Shown: in pieces, positions 16,696 through 24,808 of the stretch
Position numbering within the stretch: the stretch's first letter is position 1
How the letters are laid out: each line of letters opens with the position of its first letter
Assembly (NCBI RefSeq): GCF_013449725.1
Contig: NZ_JACCFF010000007.1
Coordinates: 62,001 to 126,000, forward strand
Direction: 5' to 3'
Source of the DNA: Mycobacteroides sp. LB1
GTDB lineage: Bacteria; Actinomycetota; Actinomycetes; Mycobacteriales; Mycobacteriaceae
DNA: 64,000 nucleotides
Made by a program: the position numbers and the translations under genes
The notes under the pieces: generated by a model
Databases searched by the model: none
The model's input: only the letters and a program-made list of their open reading frames with translations
What the model was told of the DNA's origin: nothing

Positions 16696-16737
16696 GTGAT
16701 GGGACACAGGGGTTTTCAGGGGTGGTGTTGCGGCTAG
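16696..16737 (+). CDS. Candidate Cys-Cys leader peptide (uORF)
   Basis: A 13-codon frame starts with GTG-ATG at 16696-16701 and ends with TAG at 16735-16737, encoding (V/M)MGHRGFQGWCCG. The two adjacent cysteine codons fall near the stop and inside the 5' arm of a hairpin. A mycobacterial -10-like TACCAT (16683-16688) sits seven to eight bases before the GTG, so transcription could start at the codon itself, a leaderless arrangement. Cysteine-rich leaderless small ORFs that act as cysteine-responsive attenuators are known in mycobacteria. Here the downstream genes handle cysteine and sulfur. Expression is unproven. Confidence 0.45.
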   Translation: MMGHRGFQGWCCG

Positions 16738-16760
16738 CGCTGCTAGTCCGTCGCCACCCC
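16719..16760 (+). promoter_or_regulatory. Leader hairpin before cysteine dioxygenase-like gene
   Basis: Two nested stems can form: the outer GGGGTGG (16719-16725) with CCACCCC (16754-16760), and the inner CGGCTAGC (16731-16738) with GCTAG-T-CCG (16742-16750, one bulge). The structure begins inside the Cys-Cys uORF and ends 25 bases before the downstream ATG at 16786, which itself lacks a good ribosome site. No T-run follows, so attenuation would be Rho-dependent or translational. Confidence 0.5.
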
Positions 16761-16785
16761 TGCCCCTTCCATCGATTGAGCATTC

Positions 16786-17358
16786 ATGACCACTGCATCT
16801 GTCCTGGATCTGCGCCGCCCCGCCTCGGCCGGATCCTCACCCACCCGACTTCGACTGCCGGATCTGCTCCGCATCACCGATGAGGGCGCCGACGACGCCC
16901 TGCGCGGTCGGTTTGACCATCTGCTGCCCGCGGGCGGCCTTCCCATCGACGAGCGGTGGGCCACCCGCATTCATACCGACGACGAGCTCGACGTCTGGCT
17001 GATCAGCTGGGTGCCCGACAAGTCCACCGAACTGCACGACCATTGCGGATCGCTCGGTGCGCTTACCGTGCTTAGCGGTTCGCTACACGAATATCGCTGG
17101 AATGGAAGCCAACTGGTTCGTCGCGGGCTCGACGCGGGCGATCAGGCGGGCTTTCCGCTCGGCTGGGTGCACGACGTCATGCGCGCCCCCGTGAAATCGG
17201 GTGGAGCGCCGATTCCTGCCGAAATCGGGCCCACTCTGAGCGTGCACGCGTACTCGCCGCCGCTGACCGCGATGTCCTACTACGAAGTGACTCAGGCCAA
17301 GACGTTGCGACGTAGCCGCACCATCCTCACGGATGAGCCGGAAGGGCCTGCGGCATGA
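16786..17358 (+). CDS. Cysteine dioxygenase family protein
   Basis: A 190-residue cupin of the cysteine dioxygenase type. Predicted iron ligands are His84 and His86 in ELHDHCGS and His129 in GWVHDVM, the spacing expected for this family, which oxidises cysteine to cysteine sulfinate. The match to Rv1065 of M. tuberculosis, in the same position between lpqV and a rhodanese gene, supports the call. Substrate could be another thiol. The stop overlaps the next ATG (ATGA), so it is co-translated with the rhodanese. The gene sits behind a structured leader with a Cys-Cys uORF. Confidence 0.85.
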   Translation: MTTASVLDLRRPASAGSSPTRLRLPDLLRITDEGADDALRGRFDHLLPAGGLPIDERWATRIHTDDELDVWLISWVPDKSTELHDHCGSLGALTVLSGSLHEYRWNGSQLVRRGLDAGDQAGFPLGWVHDVMRAPVKSGGAPIPAEIGPTLSVHAYSPPLTAMSYYEVTQAKTLRRSRTILTDEPEGPAA

Positions 17359-17723
17359 CGATCCACGATCTGCTGGCCTCGGCGCGCGGGCGCCTGCGCC
17401 GTCTGCCGGCCGATGAGCTGCCCACCGCGCTCGGCCGCGGTGCGCGGTTGGTGGACATCCGGCCGGCGGCGCAACGTGCCCAAGAGGGTGAGGTGATCAA
17501 CGCCTTGGTCATCGAACGCAATGTCTTGGAGTGGCGTCTTGACCCGGAAAGCGACGCGCGCATCCCGGAGGCGGGTAACCACGATGTCGAATGGGTCATC
17601 CTGTGCCAGGAGGGCTATACCTCCAGCCTGGCTGCCGCCTCGCTGCAGGAGATCGGCCTCTACCGTGCCACCGATGTCATCGGTGGATATAAGGCCCTCA
17701 AGGACAAGGGCATCTTGATTTGA
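17355..17723 (+). CDS. Rhodanese-like domain protein
   Basis: A 122-residue single rhodanese domain: GARLVDIRPAAQRAQEGEVI at the N-terminal side and the active-site loop ILCQEGYTSSLAAASL, with the catalytic cysteine of the CxxGxxS pattern. Rhodaneses transfer sulfane sulfur through a cysteine persulfide. Coupling with a cysteine dioxygenase-like gene (ATGA overlap) suggests a role in cysteine or persulfide breakdown. Corresponds by position to Rv1066. Confidence 0.88.
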   Translation: MTIHDLLASARGRLRRLPADELPTALGRGARLVDIRPAAQRAQEGEVINALVIERNVLEWRLDPESDARIPEAGNHDVEWVILCQEGYTSSLAAASLQEIGLYRATDVIGGYKALKDKGILI

Positions 17724-17755
17724 TTCGGCGGGCTGGAGCTTAGCGACCCCGGCGG

Positions 17756-18253
17756 CTACCCGAAGTCGCCCGCATCGCGCCGTAGATGCGTCAGCACCGA
17801 CACCAGGGTGCGGGTGCGCGACGGGGATAGTCCGATCTGTGCGAACACCTTCGCGTTCAAGTCCGTGGTCGCCTGCGAACCGAGATCGCGTCCGGCATCA
17901 GTGATCTCCACCAGGGTGCCGCGGCCGTCGGCGGGGTTGGGAACGCGACGCACCAGGCCGGCTTCCTGTAGACGATCCACGGTGTTGGTGACGGATGTGG
18001 GGTGAACCTGAAGGCGTGCACTGGCTTTCGCCATTGGCATGGAGCCGGCCCGGCTGAACGACAGCAGCATCAGCAGTTCGTACCGGGAGAACGTCAGGCC
18101 ATGTGGCCGCAGCACGTCCTCGACCCGGGCCAGCATGATCTGATGCGCCCGCATCACCGACGTGACCGCGGCCATCCCGTCGGAGACCTCGCCCCAGCCG
18201 TTCTCGACCCAATGGCGTTGGGCGTCGTCGACGGGATCGAATGGCAGGGACAT
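17756..18253 (-). CDS. MarR family transcriptional regulator
   Basis: A 165-residue MarR protein: LRPHGLTFSRYELLMLLSFS leads into the winged helix, ASARLQVHPTSVTNTVDRLQ is the recognition-helix region, and GLVRRVPNPADGRGTLVEIT is the wing. It is the last gene of the valine-catabolism operon, four bases after echA8, so it is likely co-transcribed and may report operon activity or repress it in response to an acyl-CoA or branched acid. The target site is unknown; the direct repeats at 23647-23689 are a candidate. Confidence 0.88.
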   Translation of the reverse strand: MSLPFDPVDDAQRHWVENGWGEVSDGMAAVTSVMRAHQIMLARVEDVLRPHGLTFSRYELLMLLSFSRAGSMPMAKASARLQVHPTSVTNTVDRLQEAGLVRRVPNPADGRGTLVEITDAGRDLGSQATTDLNAKVFAQIGLSPSRTRTLVSVLTHLRRDAGDFG

Positions 18254-18257
18254 GGGC

Positions 18258-19031
18258 TTACCTATGAATGAAGTTGGCAGGACGCTTCTCGGAGAACGCG
18301 GCCATTCCCTCGGACTGGTCGGCGGTCGCGAACGCTGAGTGGAAGATCCTGCGCTCGAACAACAATCCCTCGGCGAGGCTGGACTCGAAGGCCCGATTGA
18401 CCGCTTCCTTGGCCATCATCGAGGCCGAGAGGGACATTTCCGAGATGGTCTTGGCGACGGCCTTGGCCTCGTCGAGCAGGCTCTCGGTGGGTACCACGCG
18501 CGATACCAGACCGCTGCGCTCGGCCTCGGCGGCATCCATATTGCGTCCCGTGAGGATCATGTCCATGGCCTTCGCCTTGCCGATCGCCCGGGTGAGCCGT
18601 TGCGAGCCACCCATGCCGGGCAGCACGCCGAGCTTGATCTCGGGTTGGCCGAACTTGGCGTTCTCGGCGGCGATGATCAGATCGCACATCATCGCCAGCT
18701 CGCATCCACCCCCGAGGGCGTATCCGCTCACCGCGGCGATCGTTGGGGTGCGCACTGCGGGCAGCTTGGCCCAGGCTGCGAAGAAGTCGGTGCCGAACAT
18801 GTCACCGAACGACTGGTCGGCCATTTCCTTGATGTCCGCGCCCGCGGCGAAGGCCTTCTCGCTGCCGGTAATGACAATCGCGCCGATGCCCTGATCGGTG
18901 TCGAACTCGGCGGCCGCAGCGGTGACCTCCTTCATCACCTGTGAATTCAGTGCGTTGAGTGCCTTGGGTCGGTTCAGCGTGATGACGGCAACTCGGTCGA
19001 TGCGCTCGGTCAGGATTGTTTCGAAGGTCAT
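18258..19031 (-). CDS. echA8: Enoyl-CoA hydratase (EchA8-like)
   Basis: A 257-residue crotonase-fold protein with the oxyanion-hole sequences KAFAAGADIKEM and GYALGGGCELAMMCD, and the glutamates of GQPEIKLGVLPGMGG used for hydration. Very similar in length and motifs to EchA8 (Rv1070c). In this operon it is well placed to hydrate methacrylyl-CoA to 3-hydroxyisobutyryl-CoA in valine breakdown, although EchA8 is also regarded as a general short-chain enoyl-CoA hydratase. Its ATG overlaps the mmsB stop (ATGA). Confidence 0.92.
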   Translation of the reverse strand: MTFETILTERIDRVAVITLNRPKALNALNSQVMKEVTAAAAEFDTDQGIGAIVITGSEKAFAAGADIKEMADQSFGDMFGTDFFAAWAKLPAVRTPTIAAVSGYALGGGCELAMMCDLIIAAENAKFGQPEIKLGVLPGMGGSQRLTRAIGKAKAMDMILTGRNMDAAEAERSGLVSRVVPTESLLDEAKAVAKTISEMSLSASMMAKEAVNRAFESSLAEGLLFERRIFHSAFATADQSEGMAAFSEKRPANFIHR

Positions 19032-19912
19032 GACGCTCCTTGGATTTGCGTGAAGATCGCCGAGAAGTCTAGGCCGGAGCCGCCGGTGGTGTTGAAATCG
19101 TCGTAGATATGCGCCGCCGCGAGCCCGAGCTGCGCATCAACTCCGTTGGCGCGCACCGCATTGGCGGCCAGGCCCAAATCCTTGGACATTAGCGCCACCG
19201 CAAATCCGGGGGCGTAGTCGCTGTTGGCCGGGCTGGTGGGTACGGGCCCGGGAACCGGACAGTTGGAGGTCAGCGCCCAACACTGGCCCGAGGCGTTGGC
19301 CGCGACATCGAACAGGGCCTGGTGCGACAGTCCGAGCTTCTCGCCGAGTACAAATGCCTCGCTGATCGCGATCATCGAGACCCCGAGGATCATGTTGTTG
19401 CAGATCTTCGCGGCCTGGCCGACACCAGGGCCGCCGCAGTGCACCACACGCTTGCCCATGGCCGCGAGAATTGGTTCCGCGGCGGCGAATACGGCATCGT
19501 CGGCGCCCACCATGAACGTCAGCGTCGCCGCGGTGGCGCCGGGAACTCCGCCGGACACCGGGGCGTCGACGAAGCGATGCCCGGCAGCGGTCGCGGCCTC
19601 GTGTGCTGCGCGGGCGTCGGCCACGTCGACGGTGGACGAGTCGATGAACAGCGTGTCCGGACTCGCGGCCGGCAGCAGTTCCCGATACGCCGCGAGCACA
19701 TGCTCACCCTTGGGCAGCATGGTGATCACCACATCGGCGGTCGCGGCGGCGGCCGCACCAGACTCGGCCAGCGGCACACCGGCTTCGGTGGCGGCGCCGC
19801 GTGCCTGCTCGGACAGGTCGAAGGCGGTCACAGTGTGCCCGGCCTTGGTGAGGTTGACCGCCATCGGTAACCCCATGTGTCCCAAGCCGATAAAGGCGAT
19901 TGTGCTCGTCAT
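19028..19912 (-). CDS. mmsB: 3-hydroxyisobutyrate dehydrogenase
   Basis: A 294-residue beta-hydroxyacid dehydrogenase: Rossmann motif FIGLGHMGLPMAVNL, substrate-binding DAPVSGGVPGA and the catalytic lysine in GVGQAAKICNNMILG. It oxidises 3-hydroxyisobutyrate to methylmalonate semialdehyde with NAD+. ATG 19912 is chosen since it forms ATGA with the upstream stop and has GGAG seven bases before it. It lies between the hydrolase that makes its substrate and echA8. In M. tuberculosis, mmsB is elsewhere (Rv0751c), so this operon has a different composition. Confidence 0.93.
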   Translation of the reverse strand: MTSTIAFIGLGHMGLPMAVNLTKAGHTVTAFDLSEQARGAATEAGVPLAESGAAAAATADVVITMLPKGEHVLAAYRELLPAASPDTLFIDSSTVDVADARAAHEAATAAGHRFVDAPVSGGVPGATAATLTFMVGADDAVFAAAEPILAAMGKRVVHCGGPGVGQAAKICNNMILGVSMIAISEAFVLGEKLGLSHQALFDVAANASGQCWALTSNCPVPGPVPTSPANSDYAPGFAVALMSKDLGLAANAVRANGVDAQLGLAAAHIYDDFNTTGGSGLDFSAIFTQIQGAS

Positions 19913-20940
19913 GACCACTCCAAATCATCGCTGACCGGTTGGAAGAAGGCGTCGATGTCGGCCGTGGTGACCGCGGCGAGTGTCTTCGGATCCCACTGCG
20001 GGTTGCGGTCCTTGTCGACCAGCTGAGCCCTGATGCCCTCAACGAGGTCGTGTGAACGCACCGACTGGCTGGACACCCGATATTCCTGCGTGAGAACCGC
20101 TTCCAACGAGGGCAAGTCCCGAGCCCGTCGCACCGCCGCGAGCGTCACCGACAAGGCGATGGGGGAGCGGGTCAGGATTTGGTCGGCGGCTGCACGTGCC
20201 CGCTCATCGCCATGCGCCTGCAGCGCCGCGACAATATCGGCGACGGTTTCGCCGGCGTAGCACTCATCGATCCAATTACGCTGCGCCAGCAGGTCGCTCG
20301 AGGGGGCATTGGTGCCGTGCACCGCAAGTGCGGTCGCGATGTCGCTATCGATGATGGCCTTGACGAATTTGTCGAGCCGGTCATGGGGCACGAAATGATC
20401 GGCGAACCCCAACGCGATGGCGTCGGCACCGGAGAAGGGGGCGCCGGTGAGCCCGGCGTGCAGACCGAGCTGGCCAGGAGCGCGCGAGAGCAGATAGGTG
20501 CCGCCCACGTCGGGGATGAAGCCAATCCCCACCTCCGGCATGCCGACCTTGGAGGTGTCCGTGACGACACGGATGTCGGCATGTCCGGCCACTCCGACGC
20601 CACCGCCCATCACGATGCCGTCCATCAGTGCCACATACGGTTTCGGAAACCGGCCGACCTGGGCGTTGAGTTGATACTCCTCGCGGAAGAATCGGCGGGC
20701 AACTACGCCGTCGATCTTGGCGCTGTTGTGGATCTCCACCACGTCACCACCCGCGCACAGGCCGCGCTCCCCGGCACCCGAGAGCACCACGGCGCGCACC
20801 GCGTCATCGGCCTCCCACTCGGACAGGGCAGCCGACATCGCGGTGATCATGTCGTTGGTCAGCGAGTTGATGGCCTTGGGGCGGTTGAGCGTGAGCAGGC
20901 CGACGCCTTTCTCGACCCGGGTCTCGATCTGATCCGTCAC
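19909..20940 (-). CDS. echA9: 3-hydroxyisobutyryl-CoA hydrolase (EchA9-like)
   Basis: A 343-residue crotonase-superfamily protein of the 3-hydroxyisobutyryl-CoA hydrolase type, longer than true hydratases. Motifs are GERGLCAGGDVVEIHN, MDGIVMGGGVGVAGHADIRV and MPEVGIGFIPDVGGTYLLSR, plus the C-terminal WDPK typical of the group. It releases free 3-hydroxyisobutyrate for the adjacent mmsB product. It corresponds to EchA9 (Rv1071c). GTG at 20940 overlaps the dehydrogenase stop (GTGA). Confidence 0.92.
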   Translation of the reverse strand: MTDQIETRVEKGVGLLTLNRPKAINSLTNDMITAMSAALSEWEADDAVRAVVLSGAGERGLCAGGDVVEIHNSAKIDGVVARRFFREEYQLNAQVGRFPKPYVALMDGIVMGGGVGVAGHADIRVVTDTSKVGMPEVGIGFIPDVGGTYLLSRAPGQLGLHAGLTGAPFSGADAIALGFADHFVPHDRLDKFVKAIIDSDIATALAVHGTNAPSSDLLAQRNWIDECYAGETVADIVAALQAHGDERARAAADQILTRSPIALSVTLAAVRRARDLPSLEAVLTQEYRVSSQSVRSHDLVEGIRAQLVDKDRNPQWDPKTLAAVTTADIDAFFQPVSDDLEWS

Positions 20941-22085
20941 GCCGGGAGCCCTTCTTGGATAAGCTTGCGGGACACAATGACTCGCATGATCTCGTTGGTT
21001 CCTTCCAGGATCTGGTGTACCCGTAGGTCGCGCACGATCTTCTCGATGCCGTACTCGGCCAGGTAGCCGTAGCCGCCATACAGCTGCAACGCGTCGTTGG
21101 CCACCGTGAAACCTACGTCAGTGGCAATGCGTTTGGCCATGGCACACAGCTCGGCCGCCCGAGGATTGCCCTCCTGTACGGCAGACGCGGCGCGCCAGAC
21201 CATGGTGCGGGCGGCCTCCAGCTCGGTGGCCATATCCGCGAGTCTGAATTGCAGCGCCTGGAATTTGATCAGCTCCTCACCGAACGCCTTACGCGTGCGC
21301 AGATACTCAATGACCTTCTCCAATGCCGAACGCGCACCCCCGAGCGAGCATGACGCGATATTGAGCCGGCCACCGTTGAGGCCGCGCATCGCGATGGTGA
21401 ATCCGATGCCTTCCTCGCCGATTCGGTTGGACACCGGGACCCGGACATCCTCGAAGACGACCTGCGCGGTCGGCTGGGCGTGCCAGCCCATCTTGCGTTC
21501 GGGAGGCCCGAACGACAGCCCGGGTGTGTCCTTGGGGACGACGATGGTGGAGATGCCCCGTGGGCCGGGTCCGCCGGTGCGTGCCATCACCACGTACAGG
21601 TCTGCGGCACCGGCACCAGAGATGAACTGTTTGACGCCGTTGAGCACATACTCGTCACCATCGCGGGCCGCGGTGGTTCGCAAAGCCGATGCATCACTTC
21701 CACATTCGGGCTCGGTGAGGCAGTAGGCACCCAAGGTCTCCATGGTGCACATCGCCGGCAGCCATCGTTGACGCTGTTCGTCGTTCCCGAACTCGTCGAT
21801 CATCCAAGCGGCCATATTGTGGATCGAGATGAATGCCGATACCGCGGCACATCCGGTGGCCATCGCCTCGAAGATCAACGACGCGTCCAGTCGGGTCAGT
21901 CCGGAGCCGCCGACCTCGGGGTCGATGTAGATACCGCCCATGCCCAGCGCCGCGGCCTTCGGGAACACCTCGACTGGGAAGTATTTGTCGCGATCCCAGT
22001 CCAGGGCGTTGGGCGCGATGTGGATATCGGCGAATTCCCGCGCCGTATTCCAGATTGCGCGCTGTTCATCAGTCAGCTCGAACAT
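20937..22085 (-). CDS. Acyl-CoA dehydrogenase, probably isobutyryl-CoA dehydrogenase
   Basis: A 382-residue FAD enzyme with ACAD signatures AYCLTEPECGSDASALRT and QLYGGYGYLAEYGIEK, and the catalytic glutamate region HQILEGTNEIMRV. It should convert isobutyryl-CoA to methacrylyl-CoA in valine catabolism, which fits its place between mmsA and the HIB-CoA hydrolase. M. tuberculosis fadE9 (Rv0752c) is the likely counterpart. The gene starts two bases after the mmsA stop. Confidence 0.92.
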   Translation of the reverse strand: MFELTDEQRAIWNTAREFADIHIAPNALDWDRDKYFPVEVFPKAAALGMGGIYIDPEVGGSGLTRLDASLIFEAMATGCAAVSAFISIHNMAAWMIDEFGNDEQRQRWLPAMCTMETLGAYCLTEPECGSDASALRTTAARDGDEYVLNGVKQFISGAGAADLYVVMARTGGPGPRGISTIVVPKDTPGLSFGPPERKMGWHAQPTAQVVFEDVRVPVSNRIGEEGIGFTIAMRGLNGGRLNIASCSLGGARSALEKVIEYLRTRKAFGEELIKFQALQFRLADMATELEAARTMVWRAASAVQEGNPRAAELCAMAKRIATDVGFTVANDALQLYGGYGYLAEYGIEKIVRDLRVHQILEGTNEIMRVIVSRKLIQEGLPA

Positions 22086-22087
22086 GA

Positions 22088-23593
22088 CTAATCCATCGTG
22101 GGGATCACGAAGGAGGCGCCCTCTTTGAGGCCGGACGGCCAGCGCTGGGTCACCGTCTTGGTCTTGGTGTAGAACCGGATGGAGTCGGGACCGTGCTGAT
22201 TGAGGTCGCCGAATCCGGAGCTCTTCCAGCCGCCAAAGGTGTGGTACGCCACCGGAACCGGGATGGGAACGTTCACCCCCACCATTCCGGTGTTGACCTT
22301 GGCGCAGAAGTCGCGCGCGGTGTCACCGTCACGGGTGAAGATGGCGACACCGTTGCCGAACTCATGCTCCGACGGCAATCGCAGCGCCTCGTCGTAGTCC
22401 TTGGCACGTACTACCGAGATGACCGGCCCGAAGATCTCTTCTTTGTAGATGCGCATACCGGGCTTCACGTGGTCGAAAAGTGATGCGCCGATGAAGAATC
22501 CGTCCTCATGGCCGGCGACCTTGAGGTCACGGCCATCCAGGACGAGCTGTGCACCTTCCGCTACCCCGATATCGATGTAATCGCGCACCCGCTTGAGGGC
22601 GTCCGCGCCCACCAGCGGACCGAAGTCGACGCTATCGTCCAGAGACGGGCCGACCACCAGCTCGCGGGCCCGCTTGGTCAGGCCGTCGACGAGCCGTTCG
22701 GCGGTGGACTCGCCGACCGGCACCGCGACAGAGATGGCCATACAGCGCTCACCGGCCGAGCCGTACCCGGCGCCGATCAATGCGTCGATGGCCTGGTCGA
22801 TATCCGCGTCCGGCATGATGATCATGTGGTTCTTGGCGCCGCCAAAGCATTGGGCGCGTTTGCCATTCGCGGTGGCGGTCTCGTAGATGTACTGCGCAAT
22901 CGGAGTGGAGCCGACAAATCCGATGGCGGCGACGCGCGGATCGTTGAGAAGCGCGTCCACCGCGGTCTTGTCGCCGTTGACGACGTTGAAGAGGCCGGGC
23001 GGCAGGCCCGCTTCGAGGAACAGCTCGGCCAGGCGTAGCGGCACCGACGGGTCGCGCTCGGAGGGCTTGAGGATGAAGGCATTTCCACACGCCAGCGCGG
23101 GGCCCGCCTTCCAGAGCGGAATCATGGCTGGGAAGTTGAACGGGGTGATGCCCGCGACCACGCCGAGGGGCTGGCGCAGCGAGTACACGTCGATACCCGT
23201 CCCGGCCCCGCTGGTGTACTCGCCCTTGATGAGATGGGGAATGCCGGTCGCGAATTCGCAGACCTCAAGCCCGCGCTCGATATCGCCCTTGGCGTCGGCC
23301 AGGGTCTTGCCGTGCTCCTGGGACAGCATCGCGGCCAACTCGTCGATCTCCGCGCGGACCAGGTCGACAAACTTCGCGAGTACCCGCCCACGTTGCTGGG
23401 GGTTGCGAGCGGCCCAACCGGGCTGAGCTTCCGCGGCGTTCGAGATGACCGCCTCGACTTCGGAAACGTCCGCCAGCGGCACCTGTCGCACAGGCTTGCC
23501 AAGCGACGGGTCGTAGACATCGGCGTAACGCCCGGACGTCCCGGGGACGCGCTGACCGGCGACGAAATGTGTTAATTGCGGTAACGAACTCAT
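22088..23593 (-). CDS. mmsA: Methylmalonate-semialdehyde dehydrogenase (CoA-acylating)
   Basis: A 501-residue aldehyde dehydrogenase with GVVAGITPFNFPAMIPLWK, IGFVGSTPIAQYIYE, the CoA-acylating MMSDH signature FGGAKNHMIIMPDAD, the catalytic cysteine in SAGERCMAIS and KEEIFGPVIS. It oxidises methylmalonate semialdehyde to propionyl-CoA, the last step of valine breakdown. ATG 23593 is preferred: it has AAGGGG eight bases upstream and the longer frame adds an unconserved lead. It heads the operon; paired repeats lie just upstream. Confidence 0.94.
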   Translation of the reverse strand: MSSLPQLTHFVAGQRVPGTSGRYADVYDPSLGKPVRQVPLADVSEVEAVISNAAEAQPGWAARNPQQRGRVLAKFVDLVRAEIDELAAMLSQEHGKTLADAKGDIERGLEVCEFATGIPHLIKGEYTSGAGTGIDVYSLRQPLGVVAGITPFNFPAMIPLWKAGPALACGNAFILKPSERDPSVPLRLAELFLEAGLPPGLFNVVNGDKTAVDALLNDPRVAAIGFVGSTPIAQYIYETATANGKRAQCFGGAKNHMIIMPDADIDQAIDALIGAGYGSAGERCMAISVAVPVGESTAERLVDGLTKRARELVVGPSLDDSVDFGPLVGADALKRVRDYIDIGVAEGAQLVLDGRDLKVAGHEDGFFIGASLFDHVKPGMRIYKEEIFGPVISVVRAKDYDEALRLPSEHEFGNGVAIFTRDGDTARDFCAKVNTGMVGVNVPIPVPVAYHTFGGWKSSGFGDLNQHGPDSIRFYTKTKTVTQRWPSGLKEGASFVIPTMD

Positions 23594-23646
23594 GGTGTAG
23601 CCCCTTGGGAAGCGGTTGAGAATCAGGGAGGTCGGTATTTCCAAAT

Positions 23647-23689
23647 CTAGTTGGACATCCAGGTAATGTCTAGTAGGACGTCCAGGTAA
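23647..23689 (-). promoter_or_regulatory. Tandem operator-like repeats before mmsA operon
   Basis: Two 20-base copies, CTAGTTGGACATCCAGGTAA (23647-23666) and CTAGTAGGACGTCCAGGTAA (23670-23689), match at 18 positions and are 23 bases apart, about two helical turns. The second contains the perfect palindrome GGACGTCC. They lie 54-96 bases upstream of the mmsA ATG, in the 313-base gap to the Bax-inhibitor gene. Regular spacing suggests cooperative binding of a dimeric regulator. I see no other feature in this gap. Confidence 0.55.
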
Positions 23690-23906
23690 AAATTCGACTG
23701 TTCACAGTGATCTCACAGGGATTTGCCGCAACCGCAGTGCCCTGGCGGTAATGTGGGCCTACGACGTGGCCGGACAGTCTCGGGACCAGTGGCGAAAGCG
23801 CGGAACTCTTGCACTTGCCGGCTCGTTGAATCACCAGTTGACTTGTTGACGTCATCTGCGGACGCCGCATAGTGCGGCACCGCACTTCCAGGAGAGGATC
23901 ACGACG

Positions 23907-24758
23907 GTGCGAACCACCAGCAATCCCATTCTTCGGACGCTGCCCGGGAAAGAGCGCGGCGGCTACGCGCAGTTCGGGGCGGGTGCGGCAGGTGCGGGCG
24001 CCATGATGGCGCAGCAGATGCAGCAGGACCCGTACACCGCTTACCCGGAGGCACAGGCCGGCGTCTCCCGGCCGCTGACGATCGACGATGTGGTGACCAA
24101 AACGGGTATCACCCTCGGTGTCATCGTCACGGTCGCCATCGCGTCGTTCTTCCTCGTCAGCGCCAACCAGGCGCTCGCACTGCCGTTCCTTTTGGTCGGT
24201 GGGCTGGGCGGTCTGGTCATGGTGATGATCGCCAGCTTCGGGCGTAAGCAGGACAACCCCGCGATCGTGCTGGGCTATGCCGGGCTCGAGGGCCTATTCG
24301 TCGGTGCCATCTCGTTTGTCATCCCCGCCAGTGTCGGTCTTGGCGGCGCGAGTGCCGGCGTCCTGATCGGTCAGGCGGTGCTGGGCACCGTCGGCGTATT
24401 CATCGGCATGCTGTTCGTCTACCGCTCGGGTGCCATCCGCGTTACCCCCAAGTTCCAGCGGATGCTGATGGCCGGTCTTGTCGGCGTGCTGGTGCTGGCG
24501 CTCGGCAACGTGGTGCTCGGGTTCTTCGGAATCGACATGGGCCTGCGCAGTGGTGGCCCCATCGCGATCATCTTCTCGCTCGTCTGCATCGGTCTGGCGG
24601 CATTCAGCTTCCTGGTCGACTTCGACGCTGCCGACCAGCTGGTGCGCGCCGGTGCGCCGGAGAAGGCCGCCTGGGGTGTGGCGCTCGGCCTGGCTGTCAC
24701 CCTGGTCTGGCTTTACGTCGAGATCCTGCGACTGCTGAGCTACTTCCAGAACGACTAG
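23907..24758 (+). CDS. Bax inhibitor-1/YccA family membrane protein
   Basis: A 283-residue protein with a soluble N-terminus of about 60 residues (Gly/Ala/Gln-rich, MMAQQMQQD) and seven predicted membrane helices from TKTGITLGVIVTVAIASFFL to the C-terminal LRLLSYFQND. The arrangement matches Rv1072 and the Bax-inhibitor-1-like family, pH-dependent calcium-leak proteins in studied cases. GTG at 23907 has AGGAGAGG upstream. A strong terminator follows within 12 bases of the stop. Confidence 0.85.
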   Translation: MRTTSNPILRTLPGKERGGYAQFGAGAAGAGAMMAQQMQQDPYTAYPEAQAGVSRPLTIDDVVTKTGITLGVIVTVAIASFFLVSANQALALPFLLVGGLGGLVMVMIASFGRKQDNPAIVLGYAGLEGLFVGAISFVIPASVGLGGASAGVLIGQAVLGTVGVFIGMLFVYRSGAIRVTPKFQRMLMAGLVGVLVLALGNVVLGFFGIDMGLRSGGPIAIIFSLVCIGLAAFSFLVDFDAADQLVRAGAPEKAAWGVALGLAVTLVWLYVEILRLLSYFQND

Positions 24759-24769
24759 CGATTTTCTCG

Positions 24770-24804
24770 AAAAAGGGGCGCCCCGCACAGGGGCGCCCCT
24801 TTTT
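24770..24804. terminator. Bidirectional rho-independent terminator
   Basis: AAAAA, then GGGGCGCCCC (24775-24784), a GCACA loop and GGGGCGCCCC (24790-24799), then TTTTT. The arms pair perfectly and A and T runs flank both sides, so it can terminate both the rightward Bax-inhibitor gene and the leftward purT gene that ends at 24809. Confidence 0.9.
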
Positions 24805-24808
24805 CATG

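Noticed and set aside
16689..16883. 64-codon frame from ATG 16689 as the leader ORF
   Set aside because: It runs far into the cysteine dioxygenase-like gene in another frame and looks non-coding; the 13-codon frame from 16696 with its Cys-Cys end is the better candidate.
24775..24799. GGGGCGCCCC repeat as a protein-binding operator
   Set aside because: The flanking A and T runs and the position between two convergent stops are fully explained by a bidirectional terminator.
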